NCBI RefSeq assembly: GCF_001578105.1
Contig: NZ_CP014275.1
Location: forward strand, 62,001 to 126,000
DNA length: 64,000 nucleotides
Direction: 5' to 3'
From: Martelella sp. AD-3
Lineage (GTDB): Bacteria; Pseudomonadota; Alphaproteobacteria; Rhizobiales; Rhizobiaceae
Position 1 is the stretch's first letter; every line of letters begins with the position of its first letter. This document shows, piece by piece, positions 8,867 to 17,233 of the stretch. A model generated the notes under the pieces. That model saw only the letters and a list, made by a program, of their open reading frames with translations. It did not search any database and was not told the DNA's origin. Position numbers and translations under genes: made by a program.

Positions 8867-8907
8867 GCGAAAACCGCCGGCGCGAGGCGCTGGCGGTTCG
8901 TTTTCGC
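8867..8907. terminator. Hairpin between convergent genes
   Basis: GCGAAAAC then CGCCGGCGC on the left pairs with GCGCTGGCG and GTTTTCGC on the right, with a GAG loop and a four-base bulge. It lies between the convergent pyruvate kinase and sugar transferase genes and could stop transcription from both sides, although no clean T-run follows. Confidence 0.5.
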
Positions 8908-8959
8908 AAGTGGCAGGGTCAACGGGTCGGGTCGGATTTTCGCCCGGGCCCGACGAGGC

Positions 8960-9679
8960 TCAAAAACCGGTGCCGCGACCGACTTCCGAGCGGATCGTCG
9001 CCAGGAGAATCTGCATGTCGAGCATGAAGCTGTAGTTCGACACGTAATAAAGGTCGCACATGATGCGGGCGCGCGCCTCGCCGCGCCGGGTCGTCGGGCC
9101 GCGCCATCCGCGGATCTGGGCAAGGCCGCTCAGTCCAGGGCGCATGACGTGGCGCTGGTGGTATTCCGGCACGAGTTCCTCGAACAGCATGCCGCTCGCC
9201 AGCATGCCGACGGCGTGGCAGCGCGGGCCGATCAACGACATGTCGCCGCGCAGGACGTTGAAGAGCTGAGGCAGCTCGTCGATATTCGACCTTCGCAGGA
9301 AAGCGCCGATCTTGGTGATGCGCGGATCGTTTTCGACCGTCTGCTTCACGCCCGTCTTGTCGCCGAGATCGTTGCGCATGGAGCGGAACTTGAAGATGTT
9401 GATCTTCTTTCCGTAACGTCCCCAGCGCACCTGGCTGAAAAAGACCGGGCCGGGACTGTCAAGTTTGATGAGGATCGCCACGACCAGAAAAAGCGGTGCA
9501 AGCGCAACCAGCGCACCAAAAGAAATGGCGATATCGAACAGGCGCTTCAGCGCCAGTTGCAGTTTTCGTTTTCTGGAATTGTCAGAAAAAACAAGCTCGT
9601 GGCCAAATGCCCGACGGGGCAATGAGGTCAGTTCCTGAATATGGGCCGTGGGGGAGGCCTGAAAATCCGCCGCGCTCAC
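8960..9679 (-). CDS. ExoY-like undecaprenyl-phosphate sugar-1-phosphate transferase
   Basis: The 239-residue inner-membrane enzyme belongs to the bacterial sugar transferase family that starts exopolysaccharide repeat units by moving a hexose-1-phosphate onto undecaprenyl phosphate. A membrane helix (LFDIAISFGALVALAPLFL) lies at about residues 47-72. It is followed by the family motifs KFRSM, NIDELPQLFNVLRGDMSLIGPR and PGLSGLAQI. The layout is the short single-helix type like rhizobial ExoY rather than the five-helix WbaP type. No other polysaccharide genes are adjacent, so the polymer cannot be named. The ATG lies at 9677-9679, facing a long AT-rich upstream region. Confidence 0.88.
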   Translation of the reverse strand: MSAADFQASPTAHIQELTSLPRRAFGHELVFSDNSRKRKLQLALKRLFDIAISFGALVALAPLFLVVAILIKLDSPGPVFFSQVRWGRYGKKINIFKFRSMRNDLGDKTGVKQTVENDPRITKIGAFLRRSNIDELPQLFNVLRGDMSLIGPRCHAVGMLASGMLFEELVPEYHQRHVMRPGLSGLAQIRGWRGPTTRRGEARARIMCDLYYVSNYSFMLDMQILLATIRSEVGRGTGF

Positions 9680-10076
9680 TGAAGCACCCTCTGTGTTTGC
9701 AATCGCTTAAATTGTTAAGATGAATTGAATGTATCCTGTTCTAACTCGTCTCCGCAAAAAAGTCATTAGCTGATGCCGCTTTTTTGATCTGTTTTCGCCG
9801 CAAACGAGACAGGCGGAACTTGACGTTAACTGGAGCGCGCAGTCTTTCTCCCGGAGCCCCGCAGTAATTTATTTGTATAGTGCTGGATTTATTGTTCTTT
9901 TTGGATTTTGTCAAGATTTCCGAGAAGCGGCGGCCGCTTCCGTTCAAGCCCAGCCATGCGGCTGGCGAAAGGCAGACCTGCATGCCAGCATAGCTCAGCC
10001 ATCGGAAGCGCGCCTGACATCTGCCGGTCCGGCTTAATGTTTGCAGACAAAAGAGAAATTAACATGCTGAAGAAAC
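9680..10076. other. AT-rich intergenic region upstream of the sugar transferase
   Basis: This roughly 400-base stretch between the sugar transferase start and tRNA-Gly is clearly more AT-rich than its surroundings, especially 9700-9790 and 9865-9920. It should contain the promoter of the sugar transferase gene. An imperfect palindrome around the CAGCCATGCGGCTGG segment (9951-9965) is visible. No protein with a ribosome-binding site is seen. Confidence 0.4.
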
Positions 10077-10151
10077 TGGAGCGGGCGAAGGGATTCGAAC
10101 CCTCGACCCCAACCTTGGCAAGGTTGTGCTCTACCCCTGAGCTACACCCGC
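10077..10151 (-). tRNA. tRNA-Gly (anticodon GCC), CCA encoded
   Basis: On the minus strand the acceptor stem is GCGGGTG paired with CGCCCGC (one U-G pair), followed by discriminator T and an encoded CCA. The D arm contains GTAGCTCAGGGGTAGAGC. The anticodon arm is CAACC-TTGCCAA-GGTTG, giving anticodon GCC, and the T arm is GAGGGTTCGAATCCCTTC. The 75-base length with CCA is normal for a glycine tRNA reading GGC and GGU. Confidence 0.97.
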
Positions 10152-10632
10152 TCATCACACCGGTCGGGGGTAAGGCTGTGACCGGCGGTGTCACCATGTC
10201 GGCGACGAGGGCGTATATGGCCTAACCCGATTTCAAATGCAACAGGCAAATGACGGATTTCTGGTTTTTTTTGCAGTTGGAAAATAACGCATTCATTTCA
10301 GGCTCTTAGTAGAAGGGTCGCCGCCATCGGCGGGAAAGGGCCTGAGCCGGCCCGCCGGATATGCGGCGAGCGGAGGCGCGTTTCGCTGGCGTGCCTCGTT
10401 CGCGCATCGTGGCCGAGAAGAGATTCCAGCGGCCGCCCGGGGCTGCCGGAAGCGCAGCGCCAGACCGTCCCTTTCTGTCTGGACAAGTGGCTTTTTCGGC
10501 GATAACAAGGTTGCTGACACGAAACTGCAAGCAAAAAATGCGGTTTTCTGCAATTTTGACATTTGCTTTCGAGCGCAATCAGCCAAGGTGCGGCAAGACC
10601 ACGTTTTCAGGAACAATCGGGAGGACAAGAAC
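10152..10632. other. Intergenic region upstream of the fucose-isomerase-like gene
   Basis: The 481 bases between the tRNA and the next plus-strand gene hold no convincing gene. The section nearest the tRNA (10210-10300) is AT-rich and includes a run of eight T at about 10265-10272. A TTGACA hexamer at 10556-10561 could be a -35 element of the downstream gene, but a matching -10 is weak. The middle part is GC-rich and open in several frames without start signals. Confidence 0.4.
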
Positions 10633-12222
10633 ATGACCGAGATCATGCTGGTGGCCAGCGGCGACCTGCGCGAGAGCGCCAATACCAAATGCTGGCCGAC
10701 GCAGAAGGCGATGGAGGACAAGCTTGCCGCCGTCGTTGCCGAAATGGGCCACACGCTGAGACGCGCGCACCCGGAAAAGCCCGCGGGCCACGGTTTCATC
10801 GCCACCCAGCGCGAGGGTATGGATGTCTTCAGGACGATCGACCCGAATGCGCCGGTCATCGTGGCGGAGGCCGTCTGGCAGTATTCCCACCACGTCCTGC
10901 CAGGACTGTCCTCGCACAAGGGCCCGATCCTGACGGTCGCCAACTGGTCGGGACAGTGGCCGGGTCTCGTCGGCCTCCTGAACCTCAACGGATCGCTGAC
11001 CAAGGCCGGCATCGCCTATTCCTCGCTCTGGAGCGAGACCTTCGAGGATGATTTCTTCCGTTCTGGCCTCAAAAGCTGGCTCGAGAGCGGCGCGATTGCC
11101 CACGACGAAAGCCATGTCCGTCCGTTCGATGCCGCCGCAGTGCCGGCGGAGCTTTCGAGGCTCGCCGACGATATCGCCGTCGATATGGCCGGCAACAAGG
11201 TGATCATGGGCGTCTTCGACGAGGGCTGCATGGGTATGTACAATGCCATTATCCCCGATGAGATGCTGATGCCGCTCGGCGTGTTCAAGGAGCGGCTGTC
11301 GCAGTCGGCGCTCTATTACGCGACCAAACAGGTTCCCGAAGAGGAAGCGCGCGCGGCCTATCAATGGATGCTCGACAAGGGCATGACCTTCCATTTCGGC
11401 GCGGACCCGAAGGAGGCGCTGACCGAGGAGCAGGTCATCGACCAGTGCCGCATGTATATTGCCGCGGTCCGGCTTGCCGATTTCTTCGGCTGCGAGGCGA
11501 TCGGCATTCAGTACCAGCAGGGGCTGAAGGATCTGCTGCCGGCCTCCGACCTGGTGGAAGGCATGCTCAACAATGACGAGCGCCCGCCGGTCACCCGTGA
11601 CGATGGCTCGATCATCCGCGACGGTCAGGCGATCGTGCATTTCAACGAGGTCGATGAATGCGCCGGGCTTGATGCGGTGCTGACCAACCGCCTGCACCGC
11701 GCGCTCGGTCAGCCGGTGGAAACGACGCTGCACGATCTGCGCTGGGGCGACGCCGACAAGTCCGGCTCGCGTGACGATTTCGTCTGGGTATTCGAGATCT
11801 CCGGCGCCGTGCCGCCTGCCCATCACGAGGGCGGCTGGGCCGGCTCGGAAAGCTATCGCCAGCCGTCCATGTTCTTCCCCTTCGGCGGCGGCACGCTGAA
11901 GGGCTATGCGAAGCCCGGCGAGATCGTCTGGAGCCGCATCTTCGTCAAGGACGGCGCGCTTCATATGGATATCGGGCGCGGCCAGGCGGTCAAGCTGCCG
12001 CCGGAAGAGTGCGAGCGCCGCAGCCGCGCCACGGATTATCCCTGGCCGATCATGAATGCGGTGCTGACCGGCGTTTCGCGCGACCAGATGATGGCTCGCC
12101 ACAAGGCCAACCACATCCAGGTCGTCTATGCGCTTTCCGCCGAAGAGGCCGACAAGGCGATGATGGCCAAGGCGGCTCTGGCGGCGAAGATGGGCATGAC
12201 GGTCAGCCTTTGCGGCGTTTGA
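10633..12222 (+). CDS. L-fucose isomerase family protein
   Basis: The 529-residue protein resembles the L-fucose/L-arabinose isomerase superfamily, which interconverts aldoses and ketoses using a divalent metal. [18 protein letters not shown] (about residues 199-216) carries the Glu expected of the metal site, and [16 protein letters not shown] (about 337-352) supplies a second acidic group. It is somewhat shorter than E. coli FucI (591 residues) and lacks other fucose genes beside it, so the natural sugar is uncertain. The ATG at 10633 follows GGGAGGACAAGAAC, a good ribosome-binding site; an upstream in-frame start at 10588 has none. A strong hairpin terminator follows. Confidence 0.75.
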   Translation: MTEIMLVASGDLRESANTKCWPTQKAMEDKLAAVVAEMGHTLRRAHPEKPAGHGFIATQREGMDVFRTIDPNAPVIVAEAVWQYSHHVLPGLSSHKGPILTVANWSGQWPGLVGLLNLNGSLTKAGIAYSSLWSETFEDDFFRSGLKSWLESGAIAHDESHVRPFDAAAVPAELSRLADDIAVDMAGNKVIMGVFDEGCMGMYNAIIPDEMLMPLGVFKERLSQSALYYATKQVPEEEARAAYQWMLDKGMTFHFGADPKEALTEEQVIDQCRMYIAAVRLADFFGCEAIGIQYQQGLKDLLPASDLVEGMLNNDERPPVTRDDGSIIRDGQAIVHFNEVDECAGLDAVLTNRLHRALGQPVETTLHDLRWGDADKSGSRDDFVWVFEISGAVPPAHHEGGWAGSESYRQPSMFFPFGGGTLKGYAKPGEIVWSRIFVKDGALHMDIGRGQAVKLPPEECERRSRATDYPWPIMNAVLTGVSRDQMMARHKANHIQVVYALSAEEADKAMMAKAALAAKMGMTVSLCGV

Positions 12223-12246
12223 TCTGCCTCGCCTGACATTACTGCG

Positions 12247-12270
12247 ATGGCCCCGCGTTTGCGGGGCCAT
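12247..12270 (+). terminator. Rho-independent terminator candidate after the isomerase gene
   Basis: ATGGCCCCGC and GCGGGGCCAT form a perfect ten-base-pair stem around a GTTT loop, followed by TGTTG. It lies 24 bases after the isomerase stop codon and before the separately started editing-protein gene. Confidence 0.7.
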
Positions 12271-12342
12271 TGTTGCATTCGACGGCGAATGGTGGTGAAA
12301 AGGCGCGACACGTTTTCACGCCCATTCGAAGTGCCAGCCGCC

Positions 12343-12846
12343 ATGACCGAGACCAAGACCGCCGATGATCTCTTCGCCTTCCTCGACGAACTGGGGATCC
12401 CCTACGAGAATCGCGAACACCGTGCGGTCTTCACCGTGGCCGAAGGTGACGACCTGCGGGAGGAAATTCCGGGCGGTCACACCAAGAACCTGTTCGTCAA
12501 GGACAAGAAGAGCCGCTATTTCCTGCTCACCGTCGAGGAATATGCGACGGTTGACCTGAAGCAGGTGCACACCCTGATCGGCGCATCGGGCAGGGTTTCC
12601 TTCGGCAAGCCGGACGCGCTGATGGACTGTCTCGGCGTCGAGCCGGGCTCGGTCACCGCACTTGGCGCGATCAACGACACGGTGCGTCAGGTCACCTTCA
12701 TCCTCGATGCCGACCTGATGGAAAACGAGATCATCAATTGCCACCCCCTGCGCAACACCGCGACCACCTCGATCGGGCGCGATGATCTGCTGCGCTTCAT
12801 CCGGGCGACGGGGCACGAGCCGCTTGTCTTGAAAGTGACGGCGTGA
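12343..12846 (+). CDS. Prolyl-tRNA editing protein (ProX/YbaK-like deacylase)
   Basis: From the ATG at 12343 the protein has 167 residues and forms a single YbaK/ProX-type editing domain. These free-standing proteins hydrolyse mischarged tRNA-Pro, mainly alanyl-tRNA-Pro, in the cytoplasm. GGHTKNLFVKDKKSRYFLL (about residues 46-64) includes the conserved lysine of the editing site, and FGKPDALMDCLGVEPGSVTALGAIND (about 87-112) is the characteristic GxxPGSVTPLGL-like loop. The longer frame back to 12247 would begin inside the terminator hairpin and has no ribosome-binding site. The gene leads a plus-strand run continuing with cnoX. Confidence 0.85.
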   Translation: MTETKTADDLFAFLDELGIPYENREHRAVFTVAEGDDLREEIPGGHTKNLFVKDKKSRYFLLTVEEYATVDLKQVHTLIGASGRVSFGKPDALMDCLGVEPGSVTALGAINDTVRQVTFILDADLMENEIINCHPLRNTATTSIGRDDLLRFIRATGHEPLVLKVTA

Positions 12847-12903
12847 CACACGATTTAGAAGCAAAGTCGGAAATAGGCCTTCGGGCCGGACGGGGAGATA
12901 GTG

Positions 12904-13878
12904 ATGAGCGGTTTTGACAATCCATATGGCGGGTCTCTTGCAGGGCAGATGAATGTATCGGCCAGTGGCGCGGCAAACGGCGCGACGCCGCCCGGCGAAC
13001 TGATCAAGGACACGACCACCGCCGATTTCGGCAAGGATGTCATCGAAGAATCGCGCACCCAGCCCGTGCTGGTGGATTTCTGGGCGCCCTGGTGCGGCCC
13101 CTGCAAGCAGCTCGGCCCGGTCATCGAAAAGGCCGTGACGGCTGCCGGCGGCAAGGTCAAGCTCGTCAAGATGAACATCGACGATCACCCGGCAATCGCC
13201 GGCCAGCTCGGCATCCAGTCCATTCCCGCCGTCATCGCCTTCTCCAACGGGCAGCCGGTCGATGGCTTCATGGGCGCTGTGCCGGAAAGCCAGGTGAACG
13301 AGTTCATCGCCAAGCTCTCCGACAAAAGCCCGTCCGAACAGGACCGCAAGGCCGAGATCGCCTCCGCGCTCGATCAGGCCGAGCAGCTTCTGGCGGAAGA
13401 AAAGCTGCAGGAGGCCGGCCAGCTCTTTGCCGCCGTCATGCAGACCGATCCGGAGAACCCGAAGGCGCTGGCCGGCATTGGCCGCTGCATGGTCGCCGCT
13501 GGTCAGCTCGATCGCGCCAGGCAGGTGCTTGATCAGGTGCCGGAGGAATTGAAGGAGGATGACGCCATCAAGGCGCTTGCCGCGCGCATCGCGCAGATCG
13601 AGGAGGCACGCAAGTTCGGTGATCCGGCAGCTCTCGAACACGCGCTCGCCTTGAATTCAGACGACCACGCCGCGCGCATGAAGCTTGCCAAGGTGCTGAA
13701 TGCCGAAGGCAAGCGTGACGAGGCGGCCGAGCATCTTCTGACGATCATGCGCAAGGACCGCGAATTCGAGGATGACGGCGCGCGCAAGCAGTTGATCGCC
13801 TTCTTCGAGGCCTGGGGACCGAAGGATCCGGCGACGATCGCCGCGCGCCGCCGGCTGTCGACGATCCTGTTTTCTTAG
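12904..13878 (+). CDS. cnoX: CnoX-type thioredoxin-fold co-chaperone with TPR tail
   Basis: The 324-residue protein combines a thioredoxin domain (about residues 38-140) with a helical TPR-like C-terminal half, the architecture of CnoX/YbbN, a chaperone that protects proteins during oxidative stress and hands them to GroEL. The redox site WCGPCKQLG (residues 63-71) keeps both cysteines, unlike the E. coli protein, so a true disulfide activity is likely. IPAVIAFSNGQPVDGFMGA holds the cis-proline. The first 35 residues (NPYGGSLAG onward) are a low-complexity leader. ATG at 12904 is used here; the GTG three bases before is equally in frame. It precedes the LON-domain and Trm112 genes. Confidence 0.88.
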   Translation: MSGFDNPYGGSLAGQMNVSASGAANGATPPGELIKDTTTADFGKDVIEESRTQPVLVDFWAPWCGPCKQLGPVIEKAVTAAGGKVKLVKMNIDDHPAIAGQLGIQSIPAVIAFSNGQPVDGFMGAVPESQVNEFIAKLSDKSPSEQDRKAEIASALDQAEQLLAEEKLQEAGQLFAAVMQTDPENPKALAGIGRCMVAAGQLDRARQVLDQVPEELKEDDAIKALAARIAQIEEARKFGDPAALEHALALNSDDHAARMKLAKVLNAEGKRDEAAEHLLTIMRKDREFEDDGARKQLIAFFEAWGPKDPATIAARRRLSTILFS

Positions 13879-13981
13879 AGCATGTCCGCGTTGACGTGGA
13901 TCGCGAACACGCTCTAAGCTTTTGTTTTTCCGCGCGTCCGGACGGAAAACCGGTTTCCACTTTTCCTGGACGCGCTCTAGA
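13875..13981. repeat. RIME-like palindromic intergenic repeat
   Basis: The segment opens with TTAGAGC and closes its first half with GCTCTAA (inverted ends, 13875-13918). The second half contains the palindromic GGAAAACCGGTTTCC core followed by ACTTTTCC and ends in GCGCTCTAG. I recognise this wording as a common rhizobial intergenic mosaic element. It fills the whole gap between cnoX and the LON-domain gene and overlaps the cnoX stop codon. A related copy lies at 31431-31482. Confidence 0.65.
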
Positions 13982-13993
13982 GGGACACGTTTC

Positions 13994-14659
13994 ATGCAGG
14001 TTGGCAATGCCCGATATCTGACGCGGAAGGATCTGCCGGAGGTGGTTCCGGTGTTTCCGCTGACGGGCGGGCTGTTGCTGCCGCAGGGGCAGTTGCCGCT
14101 CAACATCTTCGAGCCGCGCTATCTGGCGATGGTCGATCAGGCGATCTCGGGAAACCGTCTGATCGCCATGGTCCAGCCGGCCCGTCACGACGAGACGCTG
14201 AGCGTCAACGACGCCACCCCGCTTTCCAATATCGGTTGCATCGGCCGGGTCACGTCTTTCGCGGAGACCGGCGACGGACGGTATCTCGTGGCGCTGACCG
14301 GCATCTGCCGGGTCCGCCTGATCGAGGAAGTGCGTACCGCCAAGCCCTTCCGCAGTTTCGAGATCGCCCCCTTCATGGGCGACCTCAATGTCGAGGCGCA
14401 GGAAGAAAGCGTCGATCGCGCCGCCCTTCTGGGAGCCTTCAGGGATTATCTCGAGGCGGAGGGGCTGGAGACGGAATGGGCGCATATCGAACAGGCGGGC
14501 AATCTGACGCTGGTGAATTCGCTCTCCATGATGGCGCCCTTTGGCCCGGCGGAGAAGCAGGCGCTTCTGGAAGCACCGGACCTCAAGACACGCGCCGAGC
14601 TCTTCGTGGCGATCATCGAATTCGCGCTTGCCGGCGATCCCGGCGACAAACTGCAATAG
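13994..14659 (+). CDS. LON peptidase substrate-binding domain protein
   Basis: The 221-residue protein from the ATG at 13994 consists of one LON N-terminal (LAN/PUA-like) domain without ATPase or protease parts. [35 protein letters not shown] (about residues 16-50) is the signature start of that domain and [29 protein letters not shown] (about 80-108) its second strand block. Its cellular role is not established; in rhizobia it regularly follows the CnoX gene, as here. It ends 10 bases before trm112, suggesting co-transcription. The ATG follows the intergenic repeat after only 12 bases and its ribosome-binding site (AGGGACACGTTTC) is modest. Confidence 0.88.
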   Translation: MQVGNARYLTRKDLPEVVPVFPLTGGLLLPQGQLPLNIFEPRYLAMVDQAISGNRLIAMVQPARHDETLSVNDATPLSNIGCIGRVTSFAETGDGRYLVALTGICRVRLIEEVRTAKPFRSFEIAPFMGDLNVEAQEESVDRAALLGAFRDYLEAEGLETEWAHIEQAGNLTLVNSLSMMAPFGPAEKQALLEAPDLKTRAELFVAIIEFALAGDPGDKLQ

Positions 14660-14669
14660 GCGGCCTGTC

Positions 14670-14858
14670 ATGGCCAAGAAGGATGCCGGGATCGACCCGA
14701 AAATGCTGGAGCTTCTCGTCTGCCCGGTGACCAAGGGCAGGCTCGATTATGATGCCGAGCGCCAGGAGCTCGTCTCGCGGAAGGCGAGGCTTGCCTATCC
14801 CATTCGTGACGGCGTGCCGATCATGCTCGCATCGGAAGCGCGGCAGGTCGAAGTTTAA
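14670..14858 (+). CDS. Trm112-family small protein
   Basis: This 62-residue protein belongs to the Trm112/UPF0434 family. [20 protein letters not shown] (residues 16-35) is its hallmark, including the CPxxKG segment, and [12 protein letters not shown] (about 43-54) closes the fold. Eukaryotic Trm112 activates methyltransferases that modify tRNA and translation factors; the bacterial role is largely inferred from this. The second zinc-binding cysteine pair of some relatives is absent, as in many proteobacterial members. It starts 10 bases after the LON-domain gene and is probably on the same message. Confidence 0.88.
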   Translation: MAKKDAGIDPKMLELLVCPVTKGRLDYDAERQELVSRKARLAYPIRDGVPIMLASEARQVEV

Positions 14859-14953
14859 ACATTCGGAAAGCCTGGTTTGAACGGAACCGCTTCGCCACTT
14901 GCTGAGAACCGGGCGCTCGACTAGTTTCGATCGCAGCAGGGGTGGTGAAGACG

Positions 14954-15850
14954 ATGGCGCGTGTCAGTATCGAGAGCCCGGCCGGAGACGAATTCTATCC
15001 GGCCAGGGTGGAAAGGTCCTATTTCAGGCTGGGCGATCCGATTGTCAGCGGCGACCCGCTTTACGATCTGGAGACGGCGAATGGCCGGCCTTTTCATGTG
15101 CGCGCCAGCGAGAGCGGCAAGGCCGTTTCCGCGCCGCTTGCCGTCGGCGCGACGCTTCTCCGACGCGAGAGCCTGCTCGAGATCGAGGTAATGGAGCCGG
15201 AAGAAGCGCGGTCTGCTCCGCAAATCGTCGCTCCCGCTTCACCGCACGCTTCCTCGAGGCGCGTCGACCTCCACACGCCGGTCGACAGCGAGCTCTATCC
15301 GGCCAGCGTCATCAAGGTGCATGCCGAGCCGGGCGGGCGGGTCGATCGCCACAGCGTGCTTTACACGATCGAAGCGGCGAGCGGACAGGTGGTAGAGCTT
15401 CAGGCCCCGCTTGCCGGCCGTATCCTGTCGTCCAATGACGCCCGCAACCTGACGCGTCAGCGCGCCATCGCAGTGATCGAGCCCGATGAGGATGATCCGC
15501 TGGCTGCCGCTCTCGGAACCGCCGGGGGCGTCTATCTGCTTGCCGGCGGCGTGCAGGCAGGCGGCGATGAGGAGGCCGAATACGGAGAGGCGCGGGCGGC
15601 GGCTGTCCCGTTGTCCGAAAGACGGTCGCATCGCTGGTGGAAGATCGGTTTTCTCGCGGGACTGTGCGTGATCGCCACGATTGCGGTCGCAGGCTGGTAT
15701 GTGCTGAGCTTTGTGCCTTACGAGCTGGATGAGGCCTATGGCGACAGCTATTACGGCCAGCGGGTCAACGGCGGTCCGCTTGGCGGAAAACGCCGGCTTT
15801 TCATTTCGGACGAACAGCAGAGGGAATTTGAGTCATGGCTCGATTCCTGA
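14954..15850 (+). CDS. Unrecognised membrane protein with two lipoyl-like domains
   Basis: From ATG 14954 the protein has 298 residues. Residues 5-80 and 105-176 look like a tandem repeat of one fold: each begins with xSPxxxEFYPA or HTPVDSELYPA, continues with GDPLYDLETANG or HSVLYTIEAASG, then APLAxG. This is the pattern of biotinyl/lipoyl carrier domains. The modifiable lysine of true carriers is replaced by GR or GQ, so covalent cofactor attachment is unlikely. One membrane helix lies at about 231-253 and a short C-terminal tail follows. The first domain would sit on the opposite side from the tail. GTG codons at 14942 and 14945 are alternative starts. The gene overlaps the next by 16 bases and appears to lead a three-gene operon. 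Confidence 0.7.
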   Translation: MARVSIESPAGDEFYPARVERSYFRLGDPIVSGDPLYDLETANGRPFHVRASESGKAVSAPLAVGATLLRRESLLEIEVMEPEEARSAPQIVAPASPHASSRRVDLHTPVDSELYPASVIKVHAEPGGRVDRHSVLYTIEAASGQVVELQAPLAGRILSSNDARNLTRQRAIAVIEPDEDDPLAAALGTAGGVYLLAGGVQAGGDEEAEYGEARAAAVPLSERRSHRWWKIGFLAGLCVIATIAVAGWYVLSFVPYELDEAYGDSYYGQRVNGGPLGGKRRLFISDEQQREFESWLDS

Positions 15851-17232
15851 TTTTCGGCAGATCCGCGACGGGCGATATGGGGCCGCGGGAAAAGGCGGTC
15901 CACGGCCTGCTGGCGCTGGTTTTTCTGGTTCTTCTGGCTCTGCCGGCAGCGGCCTTGGCGCAGGACCAAGTGCGCCTTGTCGAGGCCGGGGGCGACCAAT
16001 ATGAGGCGAGCTTCCGCAATCCGCTCGTCGGCGAAGACCTGGCGCCCGCCTCGACCGTGACGATCGACTGGGAGGCCGAACTGAAGATGGGCCTTCTTTA
16101 CGGCGAGCCCGTGCTTTCCACCCGTTTTCGCTACGAACCGACGGATTACCGCCTTCAATTGCCCACGCTTGGTCCCGGCGCGGTCCAGCTCTGGTCGCCG
16201 CAGGGCGCGGGCGGCGGCGCGGCATTGCCGGAGGGGGCGCCGCTTGTTCAACCCTATGCCGTCAGGCTGGTGTTCCGCTTCTACGCTCCGAGCCAGAATG
16301 CCTATGTCGGACTGGTGCAGGACGTCGAGGCGCCCGGCCTTCCCGGCGAATGGGCCTTCAACATGCCCTCAAGCCCCGACTGGGGGCGGACCTTTGTCTG
16401 GGAGAGCGGCATCGCCAAGGGCGACTGGGTGAAAGCGGAAACGGCGAAGACGGTCTGGAACGGTGACTTGCGGGCCGAGGGCGCACGACTTGACGCCATC
16501 AAATGGTCGACGGCGGATTTGATGGCCTATCTTGCCGAGCACAATCTGCGCAACCGTGCGATCGCCACGGCCGAGGCGGTCAACCGCCTGCTCTCGGGGG
16601 CCGCCCGCAGCTTCGGCTACGAGGTCGCGGCGTTGCGCGAAGATCCGCAAGCCTTCCACGAACCGGCATTCAGGCCCCGGATATCGCTCCGGCTTCTGCG
16701 CAAGTATGAACGGCTGTTGAGCCTGCCGGACAGCCTGCAGGACGGCGACCGGACGGCCTATGACGAGGCGCGCGACGAAGCGCGCGCGATCATGGCAATG
16801 ATGGAGGACGATGCGGCGTCCTATGCGGACCCCGGTCCGCCCCGCGATGAGCTTCCGGGCGGCGCCGAGATGGTTTTCGATGATGGCGCGTTGCAGCCGG
16901 TATTCGTCGAACTGCCGCTTGCCTTCACGCTGACCGACAATGGGCGCGAGGATGTCGACCGCGTGGAACTGACGATCAGCGACAGCACGGGCGTCGTGTC
17001 GTCCGAGGTTGTCGATCTTCTGAACGGAGGCACACGTTTCGAGCCGTCGGTTGCGCCCGGGCCGGTGCGGATTGCCGTGAAGGCGCTGAGCGAGGGCGCG
17101 CTCGGGCAGAACACCTGCACGATCCAGGTGCATTCGCGGGTCGTGAAGGGGCCGGACGCACAGGAATACAGCCTTCGCGCCGGCGAAACAGCGTCGCTTC
17201 TGGTGTTTGCCGAAGCGCCGCGGGGAGGATGA
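15835..17232 (+). CDS. Unrecognised secreted or membrane-anchored protein
   Basis: The 465-residue product has a signal peptide: after a charged start, GLLALVFLVLLALPAAALA (about residues 24-42) runs to a cleavage site at ALAQ. The mature part shows no family I know. A beta-rich first portion (about 43-180) and a helical middle (about 200-330) precede a C-terminal region with FVELPLAFTLTDNGREDVDRVELTISD, which reads like an immunoglobulin-like strand pattern. A single cysteine (QNTCTIQV) is seen late. The start overlaps the lipoyl-like gene by 16 bases and the stop is two bases before the start of the protease-like gene, so all three are likely translated together. The function is unknown. 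Confidence 0.7.
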   Translation: MARFLIFGRSATGDMGPREKAVHGLLALVFLVLLALPAAALAQDQVRLVEAGGDQYEASFRNPLVGEDLAPASTVTIDWEAELKMGLLYGEPVLSTRFRYEPTDYRLQLPTLGPGAVQLWSPQGAGGGAALPEGAPLVQPYAVRLVFRFYAPSQNAYVGLVQDVEAPGLPGEWAFNMPSSPDWGRTFVWESGIAKGDWVKAETAKTVWNGDLRAEGARLDAIKWSTADLMAYLAEHNLRNRAIATAEAVNRLLSGAARSFGYEVAALREDPQAFHEPAFRPRISLRLLRKYERLLSLPDSLQDGDRTAYDEARDEARAIMAMMEDDAASYADPGPPRDELPGGAEMVFDDGALQPVFVELPLAFTLTDNGREDVDRVELTISDSTGVVSSEVVDLLNGGTRFEPSVAPGPVRIAVKALSEGALGQNTCTIQVHSRVVKGPDAQEYSLRAGETASLLVFAEAPRGG

Positions 17233-17233
17233 T

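Noticed and set aside
10293..10578. Overlapping short minus-strand frames upstream of the isomerase gene
   Set aside because: All three frames are open because of GC bias; none has start signals or conserved wording.
10579..12270. A 563-codon minus-strand frame opposite the fucose-isomerase-like gene
   Set aside because: It is the antisense of a gene with a good ribosome-binding site and family motifs; its own sequence is low in information.
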